A stretch of DNA of 64,000 nucleotides from Chloroflexota bacterium. Its GTDB lineage: Bacteria > Chloroflexota > UBA11872 > UBA12225. The notes under the pieces were generated by a model, which saw nothing but the letters and a program-made list of their open reading frames with translations, did no database searches and was not told the origin of the DNA. Location: assembly GCA_030447525.1 (NCBI GenBank), contig JAUJOR010000009.1, positions 124,001-188,000 of the forward strand. Direction: 5' to 3'. Shown here piece after piece: positions 19,134 through 26,752 of the stretch (its first letter is position 1; each line of letters begins with the position of its first letter). Both the position numbers and the translations under genes were made by a program.

Positions 19134-20166
19134 CGCCCCCTACACCTCTCGCACCGATCTCGCGGGCGCCCGCATCCTGGTAACCGGGGGCTCGGGCTTT
19201 CTCGGGCGCTACGTGGTGGACGCCCTGCGCCGGCAGGGCTGCCAGGACGTGGTGGTGCCCCGCAGCACCCAGTACGACTTGCGCCAGGAGGCGGCCGTCC
19301 TCCGGCTCTACGATGACCATCGGCCCGATATCGTGATCCACCTGGCCGCCGTCGTGGGGGGGATTGGGGCCAATCGCGAGAATCCGGCCAGCTTCTTCTA
19401 CGACAACCTGATCATGGGCGCCCTTCTGTTGGAGCACGCCCGGCGCACGGGCGTGGGCAAGTTCGTCGCCTGTGGGACGATCTGCAGCTACCCCAAGTGG
19501 ACGCCCGTGCCGTTCCGGGAGGAGACCTTCTGGGATGGCTACCCGGAGGAAACCAACGCCCCCTACGGATTGGCCAAGAAGATGCTCCTGGTTCAGGGGC
19601 AGGCCTATAGGCGCCAGTACGGGACGAACGCCATCTACTTGATGCCGACGAATCTCTATGGCCCCGGCGACAACTTCGGCCCGGACGGGCACGTGATCCC
19701 CATGCTCATCGCCCGCTACTCTGACGCCGTGGAGACGGGGCTGGACGAGGTCGTGGCCTGGGGCGACGGCTCGCCGACGCGGGAGTTCCTCCACGTCGCC
19801 GACGCCGCCGAGGGGATCGTGGCCGCGACGGAGGGCTATGACGGGGACGAGCCGGTAAACCTCGGCTCGGGGCGGGAGGTGAGCATCAAGGAGCTGACGG
19901 GGCTGGTGGCCCGGGAGACCGGGTACGGCGGACGGATCTCCTGGGATACGTCGAAGCCGAACGGGCAGCCCCGGCGCTGCCTGGACACGTCGCGCGCCGC
20001 CGCGCTCTTTGGCTGGCGGGCGCGGACCCCGTTCGAGGTGGGGCTGCGGGACACCGTGCAGTGGTATAGGGAGGAGCGGGCCGCCGGGCGCTACTGGGGC
20101 GCTACCAGGCCGGCAGCAGCCCCGGCAGCAGCCCTGGCAGCAGCCCTGGCAGCCACCAAGTCTTGA
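19126..20166 (+). CDS. NAD-dependent epimerase/reductase, GDP-L-fucose synthase-like
   Basis: An extended short-chain dehydrogenase of 346 residues. [15 protein letters not shown] (residues about 20-34) is the NAD(P) site. [39 protein letters not shown] and [11 protein letters not shown] (Tyr147, Lys151 by my count) match GDP-4-keto-6-deoxymannose epimerase-reductases (Fcl/WcaG). NLYGPGDNF and [13 protein letters not shown] also fit. It would make GDP-fucose or a related 6-deoxysugar for the surface glycan. No GDP-mannose dehydratase is in the window, so the fucose assignment is family-level. The ATG overlaps the previous gene. The last 20 residues are an Ala-Pro repeat encoded by reiterated GGCAGCAGCC-like units. 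Confidence 0.85.
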   Translation: MNNAPYTSRTDLAGARILVTGGSGFLGRYVVDALRRQGCQDVVVPRSTQYDLRQEAAVLRLYDDHRPDIVIHLAAVVGGIGANRENPASFFYDNLIMGALLLEHARRTGVGKFVACGTICSYPKWTPVPFREETFWDGYPEETNAPYGLAKKMLLVQGQAYRRQYGTNAIYLMPTNLYGPGDNFGPDGHVIPMLIARYSDAVETGLDEVVAWGDGSPTREFLHVADAAEGIVAATEGYDGDEPVNLGSGREVSIKELTGLVARETGYGGRISWDTSKPNGQPRRCLDTSRAAALFGWRARTPFEVGLRDTVQWYREERAAGRYWGATRPAAAPAAALAAALAATKS

Positions 20167-20248
20167 ATGCTCCGTCCCGAGCGCCCAGGAGTGAGCCTCG
20201 CGCTGGACGGCGGGCCGTCCTGGCCGGGTCCTCGATCAGCCCTCGCCA

Positions 20249-20369
20249 CCAGCCTGGATTCGTCACCGGGAGCGGCCGCGGGCCGGGCGCTGTGCCCTCA
20301 CCCCGGACCGCCCCCAGCCGCAGAGGGTGTCCCCCCTACGGTGTGGTGAATGATCCGCGCTAGGCTAGC
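20249..20369. mobile_element. MITE-like palindromic element, copy B (decayed)
   Basis: The left end, AGCCTGGATTCGTCACC at 20251-20267, pairs imperfectly with GGTGAATGAT at 20345-20354 plus GGCTAG at 20363-20368. A 5-8 bp interruption lies in the right arm. The ends match those of copy A, and the interior again has CCTCACCCC and GAGGG-type GC-rich arms. The copy sits exactly between two convergent genes, so it may also act as a bidirectional terminator. The minus-strand gene's stop codon falls within its CTAGCCTAG end. Confidence 0.55.
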
Positions 20370-21091
20370 GGGCGACGGACGTAGACGACGTCCCGCAGGA
20401 GCATCATCCCGCCATGCTCGTCGTCGGTGCGGGTCTCGCCAAAGGCGACCCGGGCGAGAGCCTGGGGGCCTTGGAGGGACCAGATGGTCGTCCCGTCCAG
20501 GCGGAGGTCGAGCCGGCCCCCGGCGACACGGACGCGCCAGAAGTGGGTGGTCCCGTCGCCCACCAGCCGGGACACGGACTCGCTGGTGCCTCCCGCCGGG
20601 CGGTCGGCGTCCTGGAACACCTGGAGGTCGAACGGCGTCGCCTGGATCAGGAGGGCCCCCGGCTCCCCGGCGAAGCGGAGCTCGCAGACGATGAAGAAGC
20701 GCCGCTGGACGGTGATGCTGGCTTCCCAGGTGAGGTCCTCGATTTGTCCGCGGGGGATGCCGTCCAAGGGGGCGACCGGGAGGCGGGGCGAGACCCAGGC
20801 CCGGCGACCCGGCGAGCTGATGAGGCGCAGCCCTTCAGCGATCGCTTCGACCCGCGCCGGCTCGTCGGCCGCGCTGGCCCAGGGGCTGCTGGGGCCGCTA
20901 AGGCCGGCAGGTGCCTCTCCCCGCTCCAGGGCCTGGAACACGGCGGCGCGATCTCCAGGGAGATCGGTGGAGAAGAGGCCCTCGGGCAGGACGTCCGCCA
21001 AGCACCCGGATAGGGCGCCGATCGCCCCGACGGCGGCCCCGGCGGTGAGTCGCCCTGTAGCGGCGCCGCGCAGCAGGGAGCGCCGCTTCAT
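20360..21091 (-). CDS. Tat-type lipoprotein with LamG-like domain
   Basis: The gene encodes 243 residues. The N-terminus MKRRSLLRGAATGRL is a twin-arginine-like signal, followed by a hydrophobic run and a lipobox at IGALSGC (Cys about residue 32), so it is probably an exported lipoprotein. The mature part from about residue 80 is beta-rich (WVSPRLPVAPLD, LTWEASITVQRRFFIVCELRF, THFWRVRVAGGRLDLRLDG). It ends VAFGETRTDDEHGGMM and VVYVRR, closely matching the C-terminus of the membrane protein at 10.8-11.8 kb. Its function is unknown; surface glycan binding is a guess. ATG at 21091 is preferred over upstream codons because the signal peptide starts there. It is divergent from a glycosyltransferase. 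Confidence 0.65.
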   Translation of the reverse strand: MKRRSLLRGAATGRLTAGAAVGAIGALSGCLADVLPEGLFSTDLPGDRAAVFQALERGEAPAGLSGPSSPWASAADEPARVEAIAEGLRLISSPGRRAWVSPRLPVAPLDGIPRGQIEDLTWEASITVQRRFFIVCELRFAGEPGALLIQATPFDLQVFQDADRPAGGTSESVSRLVGDGTTHFWRVRVAGGRLDLRLDGTTIWSLQGPQALARVAFGETRTDDEHGGMMLLRDVVYVRRPLA

Positions 21092-21113
21092 CGAGTGCCC
21101 CTGGAGGATCGTA

Positions 21114-21215
21114 GGGGCTTGAGCAACGGCGCAGACGTGAGGCACCGAGAACAGCCCCTTCTGCAGGGAGACCCACTTGTCGTGGCAGGGGGCCTGAGCA
21201 GCGGCCGAGACGTGA
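21114..21215 (+). repeat. Pair of 27 bp direct repeats in a divergent promoter region
   Basis: The blocks at 21114-21140 and 21189-21215 match at 23 of 27 positions. Both start GGGGC, contain TGAGCA and end AGACGTGA. Their start-to-start distance is 75 bp. They lie in the 150 bp between the divergent lipoprotein and glycosyltransferase genes, so they could be paired binding sites for a regulator. Simple duplication is the alternative. Confidence 0.5.
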
Positions 21216-21241
21216 TTGGTGGAAAAGATACGGCAGGAGCC

Positions 21242-22609
21242 ATGGCGCTGGAGAGATCGATGCGCCCAGGGGCTGAAGACGCGGGGCCGGCGCGGCCGAT
21301 GCGTATCTGCCGCGTCATCGCCCGGCTGAACGTGGGGGGACCGGCGGTACACATCATCCAGCTCACCTCCGGCCTGGATTCCCAACGGTTCAAGCAGCTG
21401 GTCGTCACCGGCGTCGAGGGGCCCGGTGAGGCCAGCATGCTCCCCCTGGCCCGCGCGCGGGGGGTGGAGCTGGAGGTGATCCCGGAATTGGGCCGGGAGA
21501 TCAGCCCCCGTGACGACGTCGTCGCCCTGGTCAAGCTCTACCGCCTCTTCCGGCGCTGGCGCCCGGACGTGGTGGAGACGCACACGGCCAAGGCCGGGAC
21601 GCTGGGACGCCTGGCGGCGCTACTGGCCGGCGTCCCGTTGCGCGTGCACGTGTTCCACGGGCACGTGTTCCACGGCTACTTTAGCCCGCGCAAGACGCGG
21701 ATGTTCCTGGAGCTGGAGCGCCTGCTGGCCCGCGCCAGCACGCGGATCATCGCCCTGGGGGAAGTGCAACGCCGGGAGCTGCTGGCCTACCACCTGGGCA
21801 CGGCGGACAAGGTGGTGGCCATCCCCCTGGGGTTGGAGCTGGCCCCCTTCCTGGAGGCGGAGCGGCACACCGGACGGCTGCGCCGGGAGCTGGGCCTGGC
21901 GGCACCGGGAGAGGCCGCAGCGGCGGAGACGCCCCTGGTAGGGATTGTCGGGCGCCTGGTGCCGATCAAGGCCCACGAGGTCTTTCTCGCCGCCGCCAGG
22001 GACATCCTGGCGTCGATCCCCGGGGCGCATTTCGTCGTCGTGGGGGGCGGGGAGCGTCGAGCGGAGCTGGAGGCCCTGGCCGCCCAACCACCCCTGGCCG
22101 GGCGCTTCCACTTCCTGGGCTGGCGCGACCGTGACGACCTGGTAGCCGTCTACGCCGACCTGGACGTCCTGGTCATGACTTCGGACAACGAAGGGATGCC
22201 GACCGTGCTGATCGAGGGCATGGCCGCCGGCCGGGCGGTGGTGGCGACCGACGTCGGGGGGGTGCGCAGCCTGGTCACAGATGGGGAGACGGGACGCCTC
22301 GTGCCCCCGCGGGCGCCCCAGGCGGTGGCCCAGGCCTGCCTGGACGTGTTGCGCCACCCGGCGCAGCGCCGGACTCTGGGGTCGGCCGCCCGGCGGGCGG
22401 TCTACCCGCGCTACGACGTTGCCACTCTGCTGGACACCATGAGCGACTTCTATCTTCATCTCGGCCGTAGTGTCGGCCCTGACGTCCCTCAAGGGTTGGC
22501 CCCTTCCCGGGGGGCGCAGCGGGTACACCGTCCCCAGGGTAGCTCCGCAGATGCAACCGGGGATTCCCCTGGCGCGTTCAACCAGGGAGCGAGCACACCC
22601 CTCAGGTAG
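21242..22609 (+). CDS. Glycosyltransferase family 4
   Basis: A GT4 enzyme of about 455 residues. RICRVIARLNVGGPAVHIIQ opens the acceptor domain, followed by VVETHTAKAGTLGRLAALLAG and VFHGHVFHGYFSP. The donor domain has VGIVGRLVPIKAHEVFLAAA, VVVGGGERRAELE, TSDNEGMPTVLIEGMAAGRAVV (E-x7-E) and VGGVRSLVTDGETGRLVP. This is a common exopolysaccharide GT4. The start is uncertain: ATG 21242, 21260 and 21299 are all in frame and none has an ideal Shine-Dalgarno spacing. The last 45 residues are low-complexity. It precedes the WecA/TagO-like gene by 32 bp, so the two may act at the start of one glycan. Confidence 0.87.
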   Translation: MALERSMRPGAEDAGPARPMRICRVIARLNVGGPAVHIIQLTSGLDSQRFKQLVVTGVEGPGEASMLPLARARGVELEVIPELGREISPRDDVVALVKLYRLFRRWRPDVVETHTAKAGTLGRLAALLAGVPLRVHVFHGHVFHGYFSPRKTRMFLELERLLARASTRIIALGEVQRRELLAYHLGTADKVVAIPLGLELAPFLEAERHTGRLRRELGLAAPGEAAAAETPLVGIVGRLVPIKAHEVFLAAARDILASIPGAHFVVVGGGERRAELEALAAQPPLAGRFHFLGWRDRDDLVAVYADLDVLVMTSDNEGMPTVLIEGMAAGRAVVATDVGGVRSLVTDGETGRLVPPRAPQAVAQACLDVLRHPAQRRTLGSAARRAVYPRYDVATLLDTMSDFYLHLGRSVGPDVPQGLAPSRGAQRVHRPQGSSADATGDSPGAFNQGASTPLR

Positions 22610-22641
22610 GGTTACCCAGGGGGCGGAGCGACACCACTCCC

Positions 22642-23673
22642 ATGCAGTACACGCTGGCCTATTTGACGGTGTTCGGCGTTGCGCTGGGGGCCTCGCTCGC
22701 CGGCACGCCCCTGGCGCGCCGCCTGGCGCGCCGCTGGGGGGTGCTGGATCAACCCAGCCAGCGCAAGGTGCACCTGCGACCCACCCCCCTCCTGGGCGGG
22801 CTGGCGATCTACGCCGGCTTCTGGCTGAGCGTCCTGACCATCAGTCGCTTCGAGGTAGCCACGTCCGAGGTGTCCCTGCCGGCGACGACCCGCGAGCTGG
22901 CGGCCATCTTCGTCGCCACGCTGACGCTGATGCTCGTGGGACTGGCCGACGACAAGCTGGGAGGGCTGCCCGCATGGACAAAGCTGGGCGGGCAGCTCCT
23001 CGCAGCCGGGGTCGCCGTGCTGGGTGGCCTGCAGCTGCGGGTCTTCGAGGTACCCTGGCTGGACCTGCCTCTCACCGTCCTGTGGATCGTGGGGCTGAGC
23101 AACGCCATCAACCTCCTGGACAACATGGACGGCCTGTCCGCCGGGGCCACGGCCATCGCCGCCACCTTCTTTTTCTGCATCGCCGCGCTGAACGGTCAGC
23201 TCCTGGTGGGGGCCATGGCCCTGGCCCTGGCCGGGGCTTGCATCGGCTTCCTGCGCTACAACTTCAATCCGGCCACGGTATTTATGGGCGACACCGGGAC
23301 GTTGTTCATGGGCTTCCTCCTGGCCATCATCGGCATGAAGCTCAAGGCCACTGGCCCGGCCTGGTGGAGCTTCATCCTGGTGGTGGTCGTGCTGGCCTTG
23401 CCCATCTTCGACACCGGCCTGGTCACGGCCTACCGGTTGTGGAAGGGGCACGGCGTCGCCCGGGCCGGGAAGGACCACACCAGTCACCGCCTGGTGAAGC
23501 TGGGGCTGCCCCACAGAAGGGCAGTGCTCGTCCTCTATGGCGCCGCCGTCGCCTCCGGGATGCTGGCCCTGGCCCTGGCCAGCGGGGGCCTGGCCACCGG
23601 CGTGGCCCTGGCCCTACCGGCCCTGGTGGTGGTGCTGGGGGCCGGATTCCTGCTCGCTCGGGTGGAGACATAG
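22642..23673 (+). CDS. Undecaprenyl-phosphate N-acetylhexosamine-1-phosphate transferase (WecA/TagO, MraY superfamily)
   Basis: A 343-residue polytopic membrane enzyme with about ten hydrophobic segments. It transfers HexNAc-1-phosphate from a UDP-sugar to undecaprenyl phosphate. Signatures in order are DQPSQRKVHLRPTPLLGGLA, LVGLADDKLGGLPAWTKLGGQ (the Asp-Asp metal site), NAINLLDNMDGLSAG and NFNPATVFMGDTGTLFMGFLL, then a cytoplasmic HTSHRLVKLGL (His-rich loop). All catalytic regions are present and the length is typical of WecA/TagO. It is the second initiating enzyme in this polysaccharide region, which suggests two glycans or a shared cell-wall pathway. Confidence 0.92.
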   Translation: MQYTLAYLTVFGVALGASLAGTPLARRLARRWGVLDQPSQRKVHLRPTPLLGGLAIYAGFWLSVLTISRFEVATSEVSLPATTRELAAIFVATLTLMLVGLADDKLGGLPAWTKLGGQLLAAGVAVLGGLQLRVFEVPWLDLPLTVLWIVGLSNAINLLDNMDGLSAGATAIAATFFFCIAALNGQLLVGAMALALAGACIGFLRYNFNPATVFMGDTGTLFMGFLLAIIGMKLKATGPAWWSFILVVVVLALPIFDTGLVTAYRLWKGHGVARAGKDHTSHRLVKLGLPHRRAVLVLYGAAVASGMLALALASGGLATGVALALPALVVVLGAGFLLARVET

Positions 23674-23770
23674 CTGGAGCTCGAGCCTAGTCTTGACCTC
23701 AACTGATGGCTGCACGGGCAGTTCGCCAGCAAGTCGGCGCTCCCGGCGCGGGGTTGCGCCGGAAGCAGTG

Positions 23771-23806
23771 GTGTATCATACACCTGTCTGGGTGGGAAAA
23801 TCCCAC
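23771..23806 (+). promoter_or_regulatory. Two adjacent palindromes upstream of the antitoxin-like gene
   Basis: GTGTATCATACAC (23771-23783) and GTGGGAaaaTCCCAC (23792-23806) are both perfect inverted repeats. They lie 29-64 bp before the ATG of the AbrB-type gene. Paired palindromes at this distance are what an autoregulating antitoxin would bind. TATCAT inside the first could serve as a -10 element. No binding evidence is available. Confidence 0.5.
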
Positions 23807-23834
23807 AAATCTGGCAACACTGGGAGGTCGCAGC

Positions 23835-24077
23835 ATGCCCGCAGTGCAGGTTGACGACAAGTACCGGGTGATGATCCCGAAGGAAGGGCGCGATGACATC
23901 AAGCCTGGCGACGTGCTGTTCTTTGAGAAGACGGACGGCGTCCTCCACTACGCCAAGGCCGAGAATCCGTTCGACGGACTGGCCGGACACGCGGTGGCAG
24001 AGTACCAGGCGGGCCGCACGCGCAGCCTCCGAGAGATCGCCCAGGAAGAGGGCATTGACGTAGGTGCCGACGTATGA
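23835..24077 (+). CDS. AbrB/MazE-type (SpoVT-AbrB) DNA-binding antitoxin-like protein
   Basis: An 80-residue protein. The N-terminal swapped-hairpin AbrB fold is recognisable: VQVDDKYRVMIPKEGRDDIKPGDVLFF, where KYRVMIPKEGRD stands for the usual RGQVTIPKEIRE. An acidic helical tail (RSLREIAQEEGIDVGADV) resembles VapB/AbrB antitoxin C-termini that bind a PIN toxin. GGGAGG lies 8 bp before the ATG, a strong ribosome site. Two palindromes upstream suggest autoregulation. No toxin gene of normal length follows. The downstream frames are short and the next recognisable feature is a hairpin repeat, so this looks like an orphan antitoxin. Confidence 0.75.
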   Translation: MPAVQVDDKYRVMIPKEGRDDIKPGDVLFFEKTDGVLHYAKAENPFDGLAGHAVAEYQAGRTRSLREIAQEEGIDVGADV

Positions 24078-24934
24078 CTCCAGCGCCGCGATCTTCCGCA
24101 CCGCCTGCCTCGAGCACCGGCGCGGGCTGTGGCAGCGCGACCCCCAGGCGTTCCTGGACCGGATCTAGCTGGCTCGCGGCGGGTCTGCCTGCGGCGGGTC
24201 TGACCTGACCCTGGTGGACGACTAGTACAGTTCCACGGAAGTCCTTCAGCAGGCCCCAACCTGGGAGACCTGCTGAAGGACTTCAACCCGGGTGTACTAG
24301 GGGGACGCGGACTACGCGCCACGGCGCATCGTGGCCGCCGCCCTCAAGCAGATCGCCTCTCGTCGGGAGTGCCATGCTGCCCAGAGGCGGGGGCAACAAC
24401 GGTGGAGCGCTCCGCGCTGGGGGCCCTCCGGCGGGGGTGGCCCCGGCGCTGTTCGGCCTCCACGGCCGCGACACTCACGCGTGACCCGGCGGGCGTGTGG
24501 ACGGTGCTCTAGCCTGTGCTGCGGGGACGGCGCCGGTGCAGTGCAGCAACTGTCTTGTGTGTCAAGGAGTAGAGCGGCCGGTGGGGCTCCTTCGAGGGTA
24601 TTCCGGCAGTCGCGAAACGTCGGCCCGGTGCATGTAGGCACCGCTGGCGAGGCCCGGCCCTCATCGCCCGGCTGGACGAGGTTCCGCGCGCCACGCGCTA
24701 CCACCCGGACCTCTCGCCGGACGACCCTACTGGCTTGCGCGTGAGTATTCGGCGACCGTGTCGACGCTGGGGGATCGCCTGGATCGCCACGGCCCTATTA
24801 TCGGGGAACAGTCTCCGTCGACGGCTGCTCCCTGGCGTATCATCAACAAGGGCTGACTCCTGGCCGGAAGGTGCGTAGAATCTCCTCACCGTACCAGCAC
24901 CGGCCCCCCTTATAAGTCAACGGCATTGCAGATC
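24078..24934. other. Non-coding or degenerate stretch with fragments of former coding sequence
   Basis: No intact gene is convincing here. Just after the antitoxin, a frame reading YDSSAAIFRTACLEHRRGLW runs about 30 codons to a stop, possibly a remnant of a PIN-type toxin. Near 24655-24840, ALIARLDEVPRATRYHPDLS and, in a shifted frame, LAREYSATVSTLGDRLDRHG read like pieces of one protein broken by a frameshift. The source family is not recognised. A perfect hairpin repeat at 24222-24300 lies inside. The stretch ends at palindromic copy C, and the next gene starts at 25115. Confidence 0.5.
24222..24300. repeat. 79 bp hairpin repeat with CTAG ends
   Basis: The outer arms CTAGTACA (24222-24229) and TGTACTAG (24293-24300) are perfect inverted repeats. 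The inner arms at 24238-24253 and 24269-24284 form a perfect 16 bp stem (GAAGTCCTTCAGCAGG) around a 15 nt loop. It is unrelated in sequence to the other palindromic family but shares the CTAG termini. It could be a REP/MITE-type element or, as RNA, a strong terminator for the antitoxin transcript. Confidence 0.65.
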
Positions 24935-25090
24935 GCCTGGATTGTTCATCCACGGAACCGCCAGCCTCCGTCTCCCGCTGGGAGCGGGCTGGGGTGAGGG
25001 TCGGACAGCTGCCCCCCACCCGCGCGCCGCGCGGCCCCTCCCACGGGGAGCGGCGCACCGACGCGCGGTCCATGACCAATGCAGGCTAGC
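24935..25090. mobile_element. MITE-like palindromic element, copy C
   Basis: The left end GCCTGGATTGTTC (24935-24947) pairs with GACCAATGCAGGC at 25074-25086 (11 of 13 positions). CTAGC continues the right end as in copy A. Interior segments CTGGGAGCGGGCTGGGGTGA and CCCCTCCCACGGGGAGCGG correspond in order to the interior arms of copy A. It lies immediately upstream of the membrane glycosyltransferase gene that starts at 25115. Confidence 0.6.
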
Positions 25091-25114
25091 GGTGGCCGAC
25101 GCCGTGGTGTCCCG

Positions 25115-26572
25115 ATGGGGCATGTAGCGATCCGTGCACCGGCCAGGAACAGCCCGGCAGTGGACGCCCCTGCGGGGTGCTCGGTAGGGACAGACTTGCC
25201 GCCGTACCCGCGGCCGTCACAGGGTTGGGTCTTGCTCCTGCTGCTGGGGGGTTACGTCCTGGCGCGGGCAGCGCTCGGCGCCCTGGTCAATCCCCCCTTC
25301 AACGGGCCGGACGAGTGGGGGCACTGGGAGCACGTCGCCTCGTGGTCGACCTCGGGTGGACAGCGCGTCACGGGCGTCGAGGCGCAGCAGCCGAGAGCCT
25401 ATTACGCCCTGGCCTCGGTTCCGTTCCAGGCCACGCTGGGGGCACCCCTGCCTGAGCGCCTGTTCGCCGTCCGCCTCCTCTCCGCCGGGGCCGGTCTCGT
25501 GGCCTGCCTCGCCGTGTGGCTGGCCGCGCGCTGGATCTGGCCGGCACGGCCCCTGCTGGCCGTCGCCGCCGCCGCCCTGGCGACGCTGGCCCCGGGCCAC
25601 CTGTTCTTGCTTGCCAGCATCAACAACGACCCCCTGGCCGAGGCCCTGGCGGCCATCGCCCTGCTCGCCGCCGTGCGCCTCTCTCTGGAGCCTGGGGCCT
25701 CCCTGGGCCCGGCAGGCCGGTGGACGCCATCGGCCATACTGCAAGGGCCACATACAGGGCCGGTGGTCCCCCTGGCCGGCCCGGTGGCCCCGGCGCCCAG
25801 GCGCCGGGCACCAGGGGCGTGCTGGTGGGTGGTATGGGGGCTGGCGGCGGCCGGCGCCGTGGCCACCAAGCTTTCAGCCGCCCCGGCCATGGCCGGGGCG
25901 GCCCTGGCCCTCCTGCTACAGAACCGGGAGGCCATCGCCGGCCGGCTGGGACGATCCCTGTCTCTCGCCTTGGGCGGGGGCATGGCGCTGGTCGCGCTGG
26001 GGGTCAACGCCGCCCTCCTGGCCCGTCACCCATCGACGTCCGGCTGGGCGTCGATCGCCCACTTCTGGCCCCTCGCCCTCGCCCGGGGCCCGCTTGTGTA
26101 TCTCCCGGGGGGGCTGGTGGAGTCTTTTCGTACCTACTGGTACGCCTACGACTACGCCGTGCGCTTCCCGCGCCCGCTGGAGGTCGTTCTGGCGGGGCTG
26201 GGGCTGGCGATCTGCCTTGGAGCCCTGCTGGGCCTGGCGCTGGGCGCCGGGCCTGCCCAGCGCCTCCCTCTGGTGGTGTGGGGCGCGGCTGCGGTGCAGA
26301 TCGTTCTAGTCATTGGACGCCTGGGATTTGCCGACGTCCTGGATATAGACATGGGCGGAGCGGCCCAGGCCAAGGCCTTTTTCCCGGCCCTGCCGGCACT
26401 GGCGCTGCTCGCCACCGCCGGCCTGGCGGGGAGCGCCGAGCGGCTGACCGCGGGGCGGGGGGCGGATCGCTGGCTGGCCGTGGGTACAGTGGCCCTCCTG
26501 CTGACCCTGGACTGGGCCAGCCTGGCGGTCACCCTGTGGCACCACTACCGCTGGTGGCAAGTAGGCTTATAG
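25115..26572 (+). CDS. GT-C-type integral membrane glycosyltransferase-like protein
   Basis: A protein of about 485 residues and 10-11 hydrophobic segments. In the first periplasmic loop NPPFNGPDEWGHWEHVA gives an acidic DE pair after the first helix, as in GT-C enzymes and DUF2142-type membrane proteins that use polyprenyl-phosphate sugars. ASINNDPLAEALAAIALLA and a later WYAYDYAVRFPRP are further family-like spots. It probably transfers a sugar to a glycan or protein outside the membrane; the assignment is to superfamily only. ATG at 25115 lies just after palindromic copy C. An in-frame Gly/Pro-rich segment (about 25690-25830) interrupts the protein between two helices. Confidence 0.65.
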   Translation: MGHVAIRAPARNSPAVDAPAGCSVGTDLPPYPRPSQGWVLLLLLGGYVLARAALGALVNPPFNGPDEWGHWEHVASWSTSGGQRVTGVEAQQPRAYYALASVPFQATLGAPLPERLFAVRLLSAGAGLVACLAVWLAARWIWPARPLLAVAAAALATLAPGHLFLLASINNDPLAEALAAIALLAAVRLSLEPGASLGPAGRWTPSAILQGPHTGPVVPLAGPVAPAPRRRAPGACWWVVWGLAAAGAVATKLSAAPAMAGAALALLLQNREAIAGRLGRSLSLALGGGMALVALGVNAALLARHPSTSGWASIAHFWPLALARGPLVYLPGGLVESFRTYWYAYDYAVRFPRPLEVVLAGLGLAICLGALLGLALGAGPAQRLPLVVWGAAAVQIVLVIGRLGFADVLDIDMGGAAQAKAFFPALPALALLATAGLAGSAERLTAGRGADRWLAVGTVALLLTLDWASLAVTLWHHYRWWQVGL

Positions 26573-26752
26573 ATGAGTCTTTTGTGCCCTGACGGGCACC
26601 CGCAGCGCATGAACTCGGAACGCCCTGGCGGTGGCACGATGGAGCGCGTCTTCGCCCGGCCAATGGCAAGCGGGCGCCCCTCACCCTGCCGGGCAGGTTT
26701 GCTGAGCAAGTAGGCTGTGGCTGCCGGTTAGGGCGGTCTGCGGAGAGAGCCG

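Noticed and set aside
20163..20363. Small plus-strand frames after the GDP-fucose-synthase-like gene
   Set aside because: They coincide with palindromic copy B and have no protein-like composition.
24331..24744. 137-codon plus-strand frame in the degenerate region
   Set aside because: Arg/Gly/Ser-rich with no motif; better explained as broken coding sequence in other frames.
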